Shown here in pieces: positions 48,039 to 56,681 of a stretch of 64,000 nt of DNA (positions are counted from its first letter, which is position 1; each line of letters begins with the position of its first letter). The notes under the pieces were generated by a model that saw nothing but the letters and a program-made list of their open reading frames with translations, ran no database searches and was not told the DNA's origin. Origin of the DNA: Umezawaea sp036375055 (GTDB lineage Bacteria; Actinomycetota; Actinomycetes; Mycobacteriales; Pseudonocardiaceae); assembly GCF_036375055.1 (NCBI RefSeq), contig NZ_DASUSQ010000146.1, positions 31,732 to 95,731 on the forward strand, given 5' to 3'. The position numbers were made by a program, and so were the translations under genes.

Positions 48039-49286
48039 ATGACGGCGCAGGTCATCTCGATCGTCGTGCTGGCGCTCGTCTTCGTGCTGGCGACCACCCG
48101 GTCGACCAACATGGGGGCGCTGGCGTTCGCCGCCGCGTTCCTGGTCGGCACCCTGGCGGGCGGGCTGGACGCCAAGGGCATCTTCGCGAAGTTCCCCGGC
48201 GACATCTTCGTCGTCCTGGTCGGCGTCACGTACCTGTTCGCGCTGGCCAGGGCCAACGGGACGACCGACTGGCTGGTGTCGGCGGCCGTGCGGGCCGTCG
48301 GGGGCCGGATCGCGCTGATCCCGTGGGTGATGTTCGTGATCACCGGCGTGCTGACGTCGATCGGCGCCGTCAGCCCGGCGGCCGTGGCCATCGTCGCGCC
48401 GATCGCGCTGGGGTTCGCCGCCCGCTACGGGATCAACCCGCTGCTGATGGGCGCGATGGTCGTCCACGGGGCGCAGGCGGGCGGGTTCTCGCCGATCAGC
48501 GTGTACGGGTCGATCGTCAACGGCCTCGTCGAGCGCAACGACATCCCCGGCGACCCGCTCGTGCTGTTCCTGGCGAGCCTCGGGGTGAACCTGGCCATCG
48601 CCGTGGTGCTGTTCCTCGTCCTGGGCGGCCGGCAGCTCGCCCTCGCCGCGGGGGCCACCGCCCCGGAGGAGCCGGACGACTCCCCCCGGCTCGACCCGCC
48701 GAGGATCGCCACGCTGGTCGGCCTGGTGGCCCTGGTCGTCGGTACGCTGGTGTTCGACCTGGACGTGGGCCTCACCGCGCTGACGCTCGCCGCCGTGCTG
48801 AGCCTGGTCTGGCCGGAGAGCAGCCGCCAGGCCGTCGGCGAGATCACCTGGCCCACCGTGCTGCTGATCTGCGGCGTGCTGACCTACGTCGCGGTGCTCC
48901 AGGCGATGGGCACGATCGACTTCGTCGGCAACGCGGTCACCGGCGTCGGCGTCCCGGTCCTGGCGGCGCTGCTGCTCTGCTACATCGGCGCGATCGTGTC
49001 GGCGTTCGCCTCCTCCGTCGGCCTGATGGGGGCGCTCATCCCGCTCGCCGTGCCGTTCCTCGCGCTCGGCACCGTCGGCCCGATCGGCATGGTCGCGGCG
49101 GTGGCGGTGTCCGCGACGGTGGTGGACGTGAGCCCGTTCTCCACCAACGGCGCGCTGGTGCTGGCGAACGCGAAGGACGTGGACCGCGACCGGTTCTTCA
49201 AGCAGCTCCTGGTCTACGGCGGTCTGGTCGTCGCGGTGGCGCCGCCGGTGGTGTGGCTGCTGTTCGTCGTGCCGAACCTCGGCTGA
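48039..49286 (+). CDS. SLC13/MatC-like dicarboxylate permease
   Basis: A 415-residue transporter with about 11 helices. The N-terminal half matches MatC (IVVLALVFVLATTRSTNMGALAFAAAFLVG), and two Ser/Gly-rich re-entrant loops are visible (TSIGAVSPAAVAIVAPIALGF; VDVSPFSTNGALVLAN). MatC-like permeases import malonate or related dicarboxylates. A charged loop EEPDDSPRLDPP divides the two halves. GAGGGG precedes the ATG. Divergent from the antiporter gene. No catabolic partner is adjacent. Confidence 0.8.
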   Translation: MTAQVISIVVLALVFVLATTRSTNMGALAFAAAFLVGTLAGGLDAKGIFAKFPGDIFVVLVGVTYLFALARANGTTDWLVSAAVRAVGGRIALIPWVMFVITGVLTSIGAVSPAAVAIVAPIALGFAARYGINPLLMGAMVVHGAQAGGFSPISVYGSIVNGLVERNDIPGDPLVLFLASLGVNLAIAVVLFLVLGGRQLALAAGATAPEEPDDSPRLDPPRIATLVGLVALVVGTLVFDLDVGLTALTLAAVLSLVWPESSRQAVGEITWPTVLLICGVLTYVAVLQAMGTIDFVGNAVTGVGVPVLAALLLCYIGAIVSAFASSVGLMGALIPLAVPFLALGTVGPIGMVAAVAVSATVVDVSPFSTNGALVLANAKDVDRDRFFKQLLVYGGLVVAVAPPVVWLLFVVPNLG

Positions 49287-49319
49287 CCCGTCAGGTGGAC
49301 CGGGCCCGGCGGGGGCACC

Positions 49320-50171
49320 ATGGGAACCATGGACCTCAACACCGCGCGGACCAGGGTGGCGTCGAACCTGTTCGCCAGGGTCGCGGGCCCGAACGCCCGT
49401 GAGATCCGCTCCAGGGTCCACGACACCCCCGGCCCCCGCTGGTTCGCCGAGGACCGGCCGATCCGCCGCGTCCACGCCGACGCGTCCCTGTTCGTCGGCG
49501 GGCTGCGGGCGCTGCTGCTCCAGTCGCTGCACCCGCTCGCCATGGCGGGCGTGGCGGGCCACTCCGACTACCGCGGCGACCCGTGGGGCAGGCTCCAGCG
49601 CACCAGCACCTTCCTGGCCATGACCACCTTCGGCGCCGCGCCCGACGCCCAGCGCGCGGTCGACCGGGTCCGCGGCATCCACCGCCGGGTCCGCGGCACC
49701 GCGCCCGACGGCCGCGAGTACCGGGCCGACGACCCCCACCTGCTCACCTGGGTCCACATCGCCGAGGTGGACAGCTTCCTGCTGGCGCACCAGACCTACG
49801 GCCGCGCGCCGCTGGACCAGGAGGGTCGGGACGGCTACGTGGCCGACACCGCCCGCGTCGCCGAGGCCCTCGGCGTCCCCGACCCGCCCCGCACCACCGC
49901 GGAGCTGGCGGACCGCATCGCCGCCTACCGCCCGGAGCTGCGCGGCACCGCGGAGGCCCGCGAGGCCGCCCGCTTCCTCGTCCTCAAGGCCCCGCTCCCC
50001 CTCGTGGCCCGGCCCCCCTACGCCGTGCTGGCGGCGACGGCCATCGCCATGCTCCCGCCGTGGGCCCGGCTCCCGCTGCGCCTGCCCTACCTCCCGCTGA
50101 CCGAGGCCACCGCGATCCGGGTCGCGGGCCACGGGCTGGTCCGCGGGCTGCGGTGGACGCTGGCGACCTGA
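49320..50171 (+). CDS. Oxygenase MpaB family protein (DUF2236)
   Basis: A 283-residue all-helical protein of the MpaB/rubber-oxygenase (Lcp-like) DUF2236 family. LLLQSLHPLAMAGVAGHSDYRGDPWGRLQRT near residues 65-95 carries the His expected to ligate haem, and THLLTWVHIAEVDSFL-type sequence follows with a second His (LLTWVHIAEV). MpaB cleaves a terpenoid side chain in mycophenolic acid synthesis; bacterial members are mostly uncharacterised. ATG 49329 is an alternative start. Confidence 0.8.
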   Translation: MGTMDLNTARTRVASNLFARVAGPNAREIRSRVHDTPGPRWFAEDRPIRRVHADASLFVGGLRALLLQSLHPLAMAGVAGHSDYRGDPWGRLQRTSTFLAMTTFGAAPDAQRAVDRVRGIHRRVRGTAPDGREYRADDPHLLTWVHIAEVDSFLLAHQTYGRAPLDQEGRDGYVADTARVAEALGVPDPPRTTAELADRIAAYRPELRGTAEAREAARFLVLKAPLPLVARPPYAVLAATAIAMLPPWARLPLRLPYLPLTEATAIRVAGHGLVRGLRWTLAT

Positions 50172-50174
50172 GGC

Positions 50175-50424
50175 TCAGCACAGGCGGACGCCCTGGAACA
50201 GCGCGGTGGACGCGTGGGCGTTGAGGCCGAAGCGGCCCGCCGGGTACCGCGAGGTCGGGGCACTCGAACAGCCAGTCCGCGGTGAACCCGCCGCGGAACG
50301 TCGGCGGAGAGGGGAATTCCGATCGCACCGCCTCCGGGGCGGGAGCGGTGGACGACCCGGTGGCGAGGGTGGCGGCCGCGGTGATCGCCACCAGGACGCC
50401 TCGGATGCGCTGAGCAGCGGTCAC
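50175..50424 (-). pseudogene. Small secreted protein, apparently frameshifted
   Basis: A signal peptide (QRIRGVLVAITAAATLATGS) and mature start FPSPPTFRGGFTADWLFECPD read well from the ATG at 50424. Near 50255 the good frame switches: the original frame becomes Pro/Arg-rich and reads on into the neighbouring gene, while another frame gives RYPAGRFGLNAHASTALFQG ending VRLC and TGA at 50175. A one-base indel restores a secreted protein of about 80 residues. Either a true frameshift or a sequencing error in a GC-rich run. Confidence 0.5.
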
Positions 50425-50669
50425 GGGCTGACCTCCGTCCGACCGGTGGCGGGGTTCCCCCCTGTGACTACCGGTCGGCGGCGAACTCGGGCAAGACGTG
50501 CGGCGGTTCTTGTCCGCTCATGACCCGCAATTCACTTCGGCCGGGCCGATTCACCGTTCCGTACCGCTGAACAGCCGAATTCGCACTGTTAAAAAGCCGC
50601 GCTTGTCACGAAGTCGTCAATGCGCGAAACATCGGGATCGGCTCGAACACGCCTGGTTGACCGATTCAT

Positions 50670-50683
50670 CGACGGTGCCGTCG
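50670..50683. promoter_or_regulatory. Small dyad in the leader of the sugar ABC operon
   Basis: CGACGG-TG-CCGTCG, a perfect 14-bp palindrome 21 bases before the ATG at 50704. A TTGACC box (50657-50662) lies just upstream. The 280 bases between 50424 and 50704 otherwise hold no gene; they include a relatively AT-rich segment near 50585-50600, as expected for a promoter region. Confidence 0.45.
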
Positions 50684-50703
50684 ACAACGTTCGGGAGGCG
50701 AAG

Positions 50704-51744
50704 ATGACCAAGAACGGGCGGGCGTCCGCGGCGGTGGTGGCGCTGTCCGCGCTGCTGCTGCCGACAGCGGGGTGCGGCGGTGGTTCCTCCGGCGGCGAGG
50801 TCCTGGTCGGGCTCGTCACCAAGACCGACACCAACCCGTTCTTCGTCAAGATGAAGGACGGCGCCGAGCAGGCCGCGGGCACGACGGGCGCGAAGCTCCA
50901 GGCGTTCGCGGGCAGGCAGGACGGCGACAACCAGTCCCAGGTGGACGCGATCGAGAACCTGATCGGCGCGGGCGCCAAGGGCCTGCTCATCACGCCGAAC
51001 GACTCCAAGGGCATCGTGCCGTCGGTGGACAAGGCCCGCCAGGCCGGACTGCTGGTCATCGCGCTGGACACGCAGCTGGAGCCCGCCGACGCCGCCGACG
51101 CCACGTTCGCCACCGACAACTACCAGGCGGGCCTGCTGATCGGGAGGTGGGCGAAGACGACGTTCGAGCGGTCGGGCAAGCCGGTGAGGATCGCGCTGCT
51201 CGACCTGAGCCCGAACCAGGTGTCCGTCGACGTGCAGCGGGACCAGGGCTTCCTGGAGGGCTTCGGCGTCGACGTGAAGGACAAGGGCCGGATCGGCGAC
51301 GAGTCCGACCCGAGGATCGTCGGCCACGACGTCACCGACGGCGCCCCCGAGGGCGGGCGCACCGCGATGGAGAACCTGCTCCAGAAGGACGCGGGCATCA
51401 CGCTCGTCTACACGATCAACGAGCCCGCGGCGGCGGGCGCGTACGAGGCGCTCAAGGCGGCGGGCAAGGAGAAGGACGTCGTCATCGTGTCCGTCGACGG
51501 CGGCTGCCCCGGTGTCGGCGACGTCGAGGACGGGATCATCGGCGCGACCTCGCAGCAGTACCCGGTGAAGATGGCGCAGATGGGCGTCGAGGCGGTGTCG
51601 AGGTTCGCGGAGGACGGGACGAAACCGGAGAACACGGCGGGCAAGGCCTTCGTCGACACCGGCGTCACGCTCATCACCGACCACCCCGTCCCCGGCGTGG
51701 AGTCGAAGGACTCCGCCTGGGGCCTGCAGAACTGCTGGGGCTGA
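50704..51744 (+). CDS. Sugar ABC transporter substrate-binding lipoprotein
   Basis: A 346-residue periplasmic-binding-protein-like domain of the ribose/LacI type (Peripla_BP_4). The lipobox LLPTAGC puts the lipidated Cys at about residue 24. VGLVTKTDTNPFFVKMKDGAEQAA is the first strand-helix, and LITPNDSKGIVPSVDKARQAG and VSVDGGCPGVGDVEDG follow. It captures a sugar outside the membrane for the permease and ATPase encoded next. GGGAGG precedes the ATG. Sugar identity unknown; the FrcB/fructose group is a plausible match. Confidence 0.87.
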   Translation: MTKNGRASAAVVALSALLLPTAGCGGGSSGGEVLVGLVTKTDTNPFFVKMKDGAEQAAGTTGAKLQAFAGRQDGDNQSQVDAIENLIGAGAKGLLITPNDSKGIVPSVDKARQAGLLVIALDTQLEPADAADATFATDNYQAGLLIGRWAKTTFERSGKPVRIALLDLSPNQVSVDVQRDQGFLEGFGVDVKDKGRIGDESDPRIVGHDVTDGAPEGGRTAMENLLQKDAGITLVYTINEPAAAGAYEALKAAGKEKDVVIVSVDGGCPGVGDVEDGIIGATSQQYPVKMAQMGVEAVSRFAEDGTKPENTAGKAFVDTGVTLITDHPVPGVESKDSAWGLQNCWG

Positions 51745-51749
51745 CCGCC

Positions 51750-52769
51750 ATGACCACCACCGCACCCGCGCCGACCGGCGACGAGCGGACCTCGCGGTCG
51801 CCGCTGTCGCGCCTGCAACACCTCCTGCACGCCAGGGCCACCATCGGCCCGGCGGTCGTCCTGCTGATCGCGATCGTCGTGTTCGCCCTGCTGTCCGAGC
51901 GGTTCCTCCAGCCGGCCAACATCTCCCTGATCCTGCAACAGGTCGCGGTCGTCGGCACCCTCGCCGTGGGCCAGACCGTCGTCATCCTCACCGCGGGCAT
52001 CGACCTGTCCTGCGGGGCGATCATGGTCCTCACGTCGATCGTGATGGCGAAGGTCGCCGCCGAGACCGGGCTGCCCGGCCTTCCCGCGCTGCTGCTGGGC
52101 TTCGTGCTCGGCACCGTGTGCGGTCTGGTCAACGGCCTGCTCGTCACGCGGCTCGCGCTGCCGCCGTTCATCGTCACCCTCGGCACGCTCAACGTGTTCT
52201 TCGCGCTGAACCTCTGGTACTCCGAGAGCGCGACGATCCGCGGCGGCGACATGCCGTCGCTGCTGCTGTGGACCGGTGAGACGTTCAGCGTCGGCACGAC
52301 CCGGATCACCCACGGGTCGGTCATCATGGTGCTCCTGGTGGCGGCGATGGCGTTCGTGCTGACGAACACCTCGTGGGGCAGGCACGTCTACGCGACCGGC
52401 GACGACCCGGAGGCCTCGCGCCTGTCCGGCATCCGCACCACGCGCGTGCTGCTCAGCGTGTACGCCACGGCGGGCGCGATCTACGCGCTGGGCGCGTGGA
52501 TCCTCATCGGGCGCATCGCCTCCGCGAGCCCGCAGGCGGGCCAGTTCGAGAACCTCGACTCCATCACGGCGGTCGTCATCGGCGGCACCAGCCTGTTCGG
52601 CGGGCGCGGCGCGATCGTCGGGTCGCTGATCGGCGCGCTGATCGTCGGCGTGTTCCGCAACGGCCTGGCGCTGGCGGGTGTGGACGTGCTGTGGCAGACG
52701 TTCGCGGTCGGCGTCCTGATCATCGCCGCGGTCTCGATCGACCAGTGGATCCGGAAGGTGAAGCCATGA
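51750..52769 (+). CDS. Sugar ABC transporter permease (RbsC/FrcC-like)
   Basis: A 339-residue permease with about nine helices. TAGIDLSCGAIMVLTSI (the branched-sugar permease signature around the ILTxGIDLSVG motif) lies near 85-101 and VIGGTSLFGGRGAIVGSLIGALI near 270-292. It forms the membrane pore for the sugar bound by the upstream lipoprotein. It starts five bases after that stop and overlaps the ATPase gene by ATGA. Confidence 0.88.
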   Translation: MTTTAPAPTGDERTSRSPLSRLQHLLHARATIGPAVVLLIAIVVFALLSERFLQPANISLILQQVAVVGTLAVGQTVVILTAGIDLSCGAIMVLTSIVMAKVAAETGLPGLPALLLGFVLGTVCGLVNGLLVTRLALPPFIVTLGTLNVFFALNLWYSESATIRGGDMPSLLLWTGETFSVGTTRITHGSVIMVLLVAAMAFVLTNTSWGRHVYATGDDPEASRLSGIRTTRVLLSVYATAGAIYALGAWILIGRIASASPQAGQFENLDSITAVVIGGTSLFGGRGAIVGSLIGALIVGVFRNGLALAGVDVLWQTFAVGVLIIAAVSIDQWIRKVKP

Positions 52770-53539
52770 CCACGCCGATCCTGCGGGCACGGGGACTGGT
52801 CAAGCGGTACGGGAGGGTCACCGCGCTGGCGGGCGCCGACCTGGACCTGGAGCAGGGCGAGATCCTCGCCGTCATCGGCGACAACGGCGCCGGGAAGTCG
52901 AGCCTCATCAAGGCGCTGTGCGGGGCGGTCGTGCCGGACGAGGGCACGATCCTGCTCGACGGCGAGCCCGTGTCGTTCGCCAACCCCGTCGACGCGCGGG
53001 CCGCGGGCATCGAGACGGTGCACCAGAGCCTCGCGGTCGCGCCGTCGCTGGACATCGCCGCGAACCTGTTCCTCGGCCGCGAACGCCGCCGTCCCGGTGT
53101 GCTCGGCTCGGTGTTCCGGATGCTCGACCGCGGCGGGATGCGCGAGGAGGCCAAGCGGCAGCTCGACGCGCTCGGCATCATGACCATCCAGAACCCCGGT
53201 CAGGCCGTGGAGACCCTGTCCGGCGGTCAGCGCCAGGCCGTCGCCGTCGCCCGCGCGGCGGCGTTCGGCAGCCGCGTCGTGATCATGGACGAGCCCACGG
53301 CCGCCCTCGGCGTGCGGGAGTCGCGGGCGGTGCTGGACCTGATCCTCCAGGTGCGCGACCGCGGCCTGCCGGTGATCCTGATCAGCCACAACATGCCGCA
53401 CGTGTTCGAGGTCGCCGACCGCGTCCACATCCAGCGGCTCGGCCGCCGCAAGGCCGTGGTGGACCCGCGGTCGATCTCCATGTCCGACGCGGTGGCGATC
53501 ATGACCGGGGCGGTGGAGGTCGAGGACGGGGCGAGCTGA
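52766..53539 (+). CDS. Sugar ABC transporter ATP-binding protein (single domain, FrcA-like)
   Basis: A 257-residue ATPase: Walker A GDNGAGKSS, signature LSGGQRQAVAVARA, Walker B VVIMDEPTAALG and the H-loop LISHNMPHV. It has only one nucleotide-binding domain, unlike the double-domain RbsA/MglA type, matching FrcA of Sinorhizobium, and would work as a homodimer. No sugar kinase or regulator follows. A strong terminator ends the operon. Confidence 0.88.
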   Translation: MTTPILRARGLVKRYGRVTALAGADLDLEQGEILAVIGDNGAGKSSLIKALCGAVVPDEGTILLDGEPVSFANPVDARAAGIETVHQSLAVAPSLDIAANLFLGRERRRPGVLGSVFRMLDRGGMREEAKRQLDALGIMTIQNPGQAVETLSGGQRQAVAVARAAAFGSRVVIMDEPTAALGVRESRAVLDLILQVRDRGLPVILISHNMPHVFEVADRVHIQRLGRRKAVVDPRSISMSDAVAIMTGAVEVEDGAS

Positions 53540-53549
53540 CGGCCCGACC

Positions 53550-53582
53550 CCGTTCGGGACCGCGCGCGGCGGTCCCGAACGG
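53550..53582. terminator. Strong bidirectional terminator after the ABC operon
   Basis: A perfect 14-base stem (53550-53563 with 53569-53582) and a five-base loop, between the convergent stops of the ATPase gene (53539) and the NTF2-like gene (53591). Confidence 0.88.
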
Positions 53583-53590
53583 ACCCCCGC

Positions 53591-54028
53591 CTACGGCTCC
53601 AGGTCGGTGGCGGCCCGGAAGGACCCGTCCATGTGGAACGGCGTGGACGTGTGCTCGTGGGCGATGCGCCACCGGCCGTCCTCCTTGCGCAGGCCCGCGG
53701 TCATCCGGAACCACATCACGAACCCCTCCGGCGACCCGTTCGGCGTGGACGCCATCCGGTTGAGCGCGTGGCAGAACGCCACGTCCTCCCCCGCGGTGAC
53801 CTCCAGGTCGACCACCGCGTAGTGGACCGGGCCGTCGAACCCCGCGAACCACGCGGCCAGGCCCTCGGCGTCGAGCGCCTCCTGCCCGACGCGGCGCAGC
53901 GGCGGCGCCAGGTCGAACGTGACGGCGTCGGCGGTGTAGCGGGCCAGCAGGCGGTCCACGTCCTTCGCCTCCATCGCGGCCTCCACGGCCTTCACCACGG
54001 TCTGGATCTGCTCGACGTCGCTGGTCAT
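53591..54028 (-). CDS. SnoaL/NTF2-like nuclear transport factor 2 family protein
   Basis: A 145-residue single NTF2-fold domain: VKAVEAAMEAKDVDRLLARYTADAVTFDLAPPL (helix and first strand), EGLAAWFAGFDG and WRIAHEHTSTPFHMDGS at the end. Typical of the SnoaL-like/DUF4440 families often placed beside ECF sigma genes. It is divergent from a DGPF (YCII) gene and ECF42 sigma gene. No enzymatic function can be assigned. Confidence 0.82.
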   Translation of the reverse strand: MTSDVEQIQTVVKAVEAAMEAKDVDRLLARYTADAVTFDLAPPLRRVGQEALDAEGLAAWFAGFDGPVHYAVVDLEVTAGEDVAFCHALNRMASTPNGSPEGFVMWFRMTAGLRKEDGRWRIAHEHTSTPFHMDGSFRAATDLEP

Positions 54029-54137
54029 GATGTGCTCCTCGGGTCGTCCGGATCGATGTCACCGGAGACGTCGAAGCGAGCCGCCCGGCTTCGACACAAC
54101 GGGTGGAGGACATCCTCGAACCGCGTCGGAGGCAGCC

Positions 54138-54509
54138 GTGAAGTACCTGATCCTGATCCACAGCAACCCGAGGTCCAGGGCGCTCTGGGAGACCATGGAC
54201 GACGACCAGCGGTACGCCCTCGGCAAGGGGCACCTGGAGCTGACGGAGGCGCTGGCCGAGTCCGGCGAGCTGGTCGTGTCGGAGGGCCTGGCCGACGTGG
54301 AACTGGCGAGGACGGTGTCGGTGCGCGGCGGCGAGACCCTGACCAGCGACGGACCGTTCGCCGAGGCCAAGGAGCACCTGGCGGGCTTCTACCTGGTCGA
54401 CGTCGAGAGCTACGAGCGCGCCGTCGAGATCGCCGCCCGCACGCCGGACGCGGCCACCGGCGCGGTCGAGGTGCGGCCGGTGCTCGACATGAGCGCCTGG
54501 GACCTGTGA
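54138..54509 (+). CDS. YCII/DGPF-domain protein
   Basis: A 123-residue YciI-fold protein: MKYLILIHSNPRSRALWETM, then ESGELVVSEGLAD and the naming motif SDGPFAEAKEHLAGFYLVDV (DGPF). Such proteins are the constant genomic partner of ECF42 sigma factors. GTG 54138 follows GGAGG. It overlaps the sigma gene by GTGA. Function unknown; proposed as stress-related accessory or enzyme. Confidence 0.87.
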   Translation: MKYLILIHSNPRSRALWETMDDDQRYALGKGHLELTEALAESGELVVSEGLADVELARTVSVRGGETLTSDGPFAEAKEHLAGFYLVDVESYERAVEIAARTPDAATGAVEVRPVLDMSAWDL

Positions 54510-55717
54510 GGACACCGTTCGAGGACCTGGTGCGCGACCTCGCGCCCCAGGTCCTCGGGGCGCTCGTCCGCCGCTACGGCGGGTTCGACACGTGCGAGGA
54601 CGCCGTGCAGGAAGCGCTGCTCGCGGCGGCGCTCCAGTGGCCAGTCGAGGGCGTCCCGGACAACCCGAGGGCGTGGCTGGTCACCGTCGCGTCCCGCCGC
54701 CGGACGGAGCTGTGGCGTTCCGAGAGCGCCCGCAGGCGCCGCGAGGAGGCGGTGGCCGCGCGGGCCGTCCCCGACCCGGAGCCGCCGCCCGCCGTGGACG
54801 ACACCCTGGCGCTCCTGCTGCTGTGCTGCCACCCGTCGCTGACCGGGGCGTCGCAGGTGGCGCTGACCCTGCGCGCGGTCGGCGGGCTCACCACCGCCGA
54901 GATCGCCCGCGCGCTGCTCGTGCCGGAGTCGACCGTGGGCCAGCGGATCAGCCGGGCCAAGCAGCGGATCAGGTCGAGCGGCGCCCGGTTCCACCTGCCG
55001 CCGGAGGAGTTCCCCGACCGGGTCTCGGCCGTGCTCCAGGTGCTCTACCTGGTCTTCAACGAGGGCTACACCGCCAGTTCCGGGCCGTCCCTCAACCGCG
55101 TCGACCTCACGTCCGAGGCGATCAGGCTGACCAGGCAGCTCCACGCCCGGCTGCCGGACGACGGCGAGGTGACCGGCCTGCTCGCCCTGATGCTGCTCAC
55201 CGACGCCCGCCGTCCGGCCAGGACGCTCGACGACGGCGCGCTGGTGCCGCTGGCCGAGCAGGACCGCGGCAGGTGGGACGCCGGGGCCATCGCCGAGGGC
55301 GTGGAGCTGATCACGGCCTCGCTCGCCTCCGCGCCCGTCGGCCCGTACCAGCTCCAGGCCGCGATAGCCGCCGTGCACGACGAGGCCGAGCGCGCGGAGG
55401 ACACGGACTGGCGCCAGATCCTGGGCCTCTACCACCTCCTCGACGCGGCGGCTCCCGGCCCGATGGTCACCCTCAACCGCGTCGTGGCCCACGCCATGGT
55501 CCACGGCCCGCTGCCCGCGCTGGCGCTGCTGGCCGCTGCCGAGGCCGACCGGGCGCTGGCGGGCCACCACCGCGTGCACGCGGTGCGCGCCCACCTGCTC
55601 GACCTGGCGGGCGACCACGGCGCGGCGCGGGAGCACTACCTCAGGGCGGCGCGGACGACGTCGAGCCTCCCGGAGCGGCGCTACCTGGAGGTCAGGGCCC
55701 GCTCGCGCCCCCGGTAG
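54506..55717 (+). CDS. RNA polymerase sigma factor, ECF42 type
   Basis: A 403-residue sigma factor: region 2 (VLGALVRRYGGFDTCEDAVQEALLAAALQW), region 4 (LTLRAVGGLTTAEIARALLVPESTVGQRISRAKQRI) and the long C-terminal extension of about 200 residues (DUF6596/TPR-like, starting YLVFNEGYTASSG) that marks ECF42. ECF42 proteins lack a classical anti-sigma factor and their C-terminal domain is needed for activity. Its partner DGPF gene is directly upstream. Confidence 0.9.
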   Translation: MRTPFEDLVRDLAPQVLGALVRRYGGFDTCEDAVQEALLAAALQWPVEGVPDNPRAWLVTVASRRRTELWRSESARRRREEAVAARAVPDPEPPPAVDDTLALLLLCCHPSLTGASQVALTLRAVGGLTTAEIARALLVPESTVGQRISRAKQRIRSSGARFHLPPEEFPDRVSAVLQVLYLVFNEGYTASSGPSLNRVDLTSEAIRLTRQLHARLPDDGEVTGLLALMLLTDARRPARTLDDGALVPLAEQDRGRWDAGAIAEGVELITASLASAPVGPYQLQAAIAAVHDEAERAEDTDWRQILGLYHLLDAAAPGPMVTLNRVVAHAMVHGPLPALALLAAAEADRALAGHHRVHAVRAHLLDLAGDHGAAREHYLRAARTTSSLPERRYLEVRARSRPR

Positions 55718-55842
55718 CGGACGGTGATCACGGTCTTCCCGGCGTCGCCGACGGTCCCCGCCGTGGACAGCACCAGGTCGACCCCTCCGAGCCCGGCGAA
55801 CGCGTCGGGCGGGTGGACCTTCGCGCAGGCGAGGGCCTTCAC
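55681..55842 (-). CDS. Small hypothetical protein (53 residues)
   Basis: A GTG at 55842 with AGGAGA six bases upstream opens a frame of 53 codons: VKALACAKVHPPDAF, AGLGGVDLVLSTAGTVGD and KTVITVRYRGRERALTSR. Composition looks like real protein. Its end overlaps the 3' end of the ECF42 sigma gene by 37 bases. I do not recognise it; it could be a small gene or the tail of a decayed dehydrogenase. Confidence 0.4.
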   Translation of the reverse strand: MKALACAKVHPPDAFAGLGGVDLVLSTAGTVGDAGKTVITVRYRGRERALTSR

Positions 55843-56027
55843 GTGCTTCTCCTGCCGTGTTCGAGGGCGTCCGGGGCCGGGGACGGGCCGCCGATTCGCT
55901 CTTTGATGTTGCCTTACCTCATTGCCAGTCGAGCAGGAGCGCCCCTTTTGATGTCGGATATCATCGCGACGGGCCGGAAGCCGACCCCGGCGCGCGGCGG
56001 TGCCGTCTTGTCGAGGAGGTGTCCGAG

Positions 56028-56639
56028 GTGCCACGCATCACCCAGGAGCAGAAGAAGCTCAACCGCGAGAAGATCGTCCGGGCCGCGGGCGAGGGCTTCC
56101 GGCTGCGCGGCGTCGACGGGATCGGCATCGAGGAGCTGATGAAGGCCGCCGGCATGACGCACGGGGGTTTCTACAACCACTTCTCCTCGAAGGAGGACCT
56201 CGCCCTGGAGGTCTACCGCCAGGGCTTCGCCGACTCGCTCGCCGCGCTCGCCGCCGTCCGCGGGGCACACCCCCGCTCCGCGCGGGCGGCCCTGAACGAC
56301 CTGGTCGACGGGTACCTGACGGCCGACCACCGCGACCACCCGGAGACCAGCTGCCCCTCGGCCGCCCTGGCCGCCGACGCGGGCCGCCACGGCGCCGCGT
56401 TCCAGGCCGAGTACCGACGCGGGCTGGACGGGTACTTCAGCGGCATCACCGAGATGGTGCTCGATCGCGCGCGCCAGTCCGGCGCCGAGCCGACCCCCGC
56501 GGAGGCGCGCGAGCAGGCGGTGGCCCTGTTCTGCCAGATGGTCGGCGCGATGGTGGTCTCCCGCGCCGTCGCCGAGGACGACCCCGCGCTGTCCGACGAG
56601 GTCCTGGCGGCCAACCGCAAGCAGCTCAAGCGGCCGTGA
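56028..56639 (+). CDS. TetR/AcrR family transcriptional regulator
   Basis: A 203-residue repressor: HTH KIVRAAGEGFRLRGVDGIGIEELMKAAGMTHGGFYNHFSSKEDL at about 14-57, then a helical effector domain with CPSAALAADAGRHGAAFQAEYRRG, typical of the group controlling small-molecule oxidoreductases (NemR/AcrR-like). GTG 56028 follows GAGG. Likely targets are the downstream SRPBCC and flavin monooxygenase genes on the same strand. Confidence 0.85.
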   Translation: MPRITQEQKKLNREKIVRAAGEGFRLRGVDGIGIEELMKAAGMTHGGFYNHFSSKEDLALEVYRQGFADSLAALAAVRGAHPRSARAALNDLVDGYLTADHRDHPETSCPSAALAADAGRHGAAFQAEYRRGLDGYFSGITEMVLDRARQSGAEPTPAEAREQAVALFCQMVGAMVVSRAVAEDDPALSDEVLAANRKQLKRP

Positions 56640-56681
56640 CGCGGCGCCCGGCCCCTCGCGGAGGACCGGTAGGCTGACCGC

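Noticed and set aside
46709..49402. 897-residue plus-strand frame spanning antiporter and permease
   Set aside because: It crosses genes on both strands and has the Arg/Gly composition of an out-of-frame translation.
47982..50132. 716-residue minus-strand frame opposite the MatC-like and DUF2236 genes
   Set aside because: His/Arg/Gln-rich shadow of two well-supported plus-strand genes.
53591..56037. Idea that the NTF2-like gene, two sigma modules and 53-residue frame form a defence island
   Set aside because: No nuclease, reverse transcriptase, toxin pair or phage gene is present; all parts match known regulatory or metabolic families.
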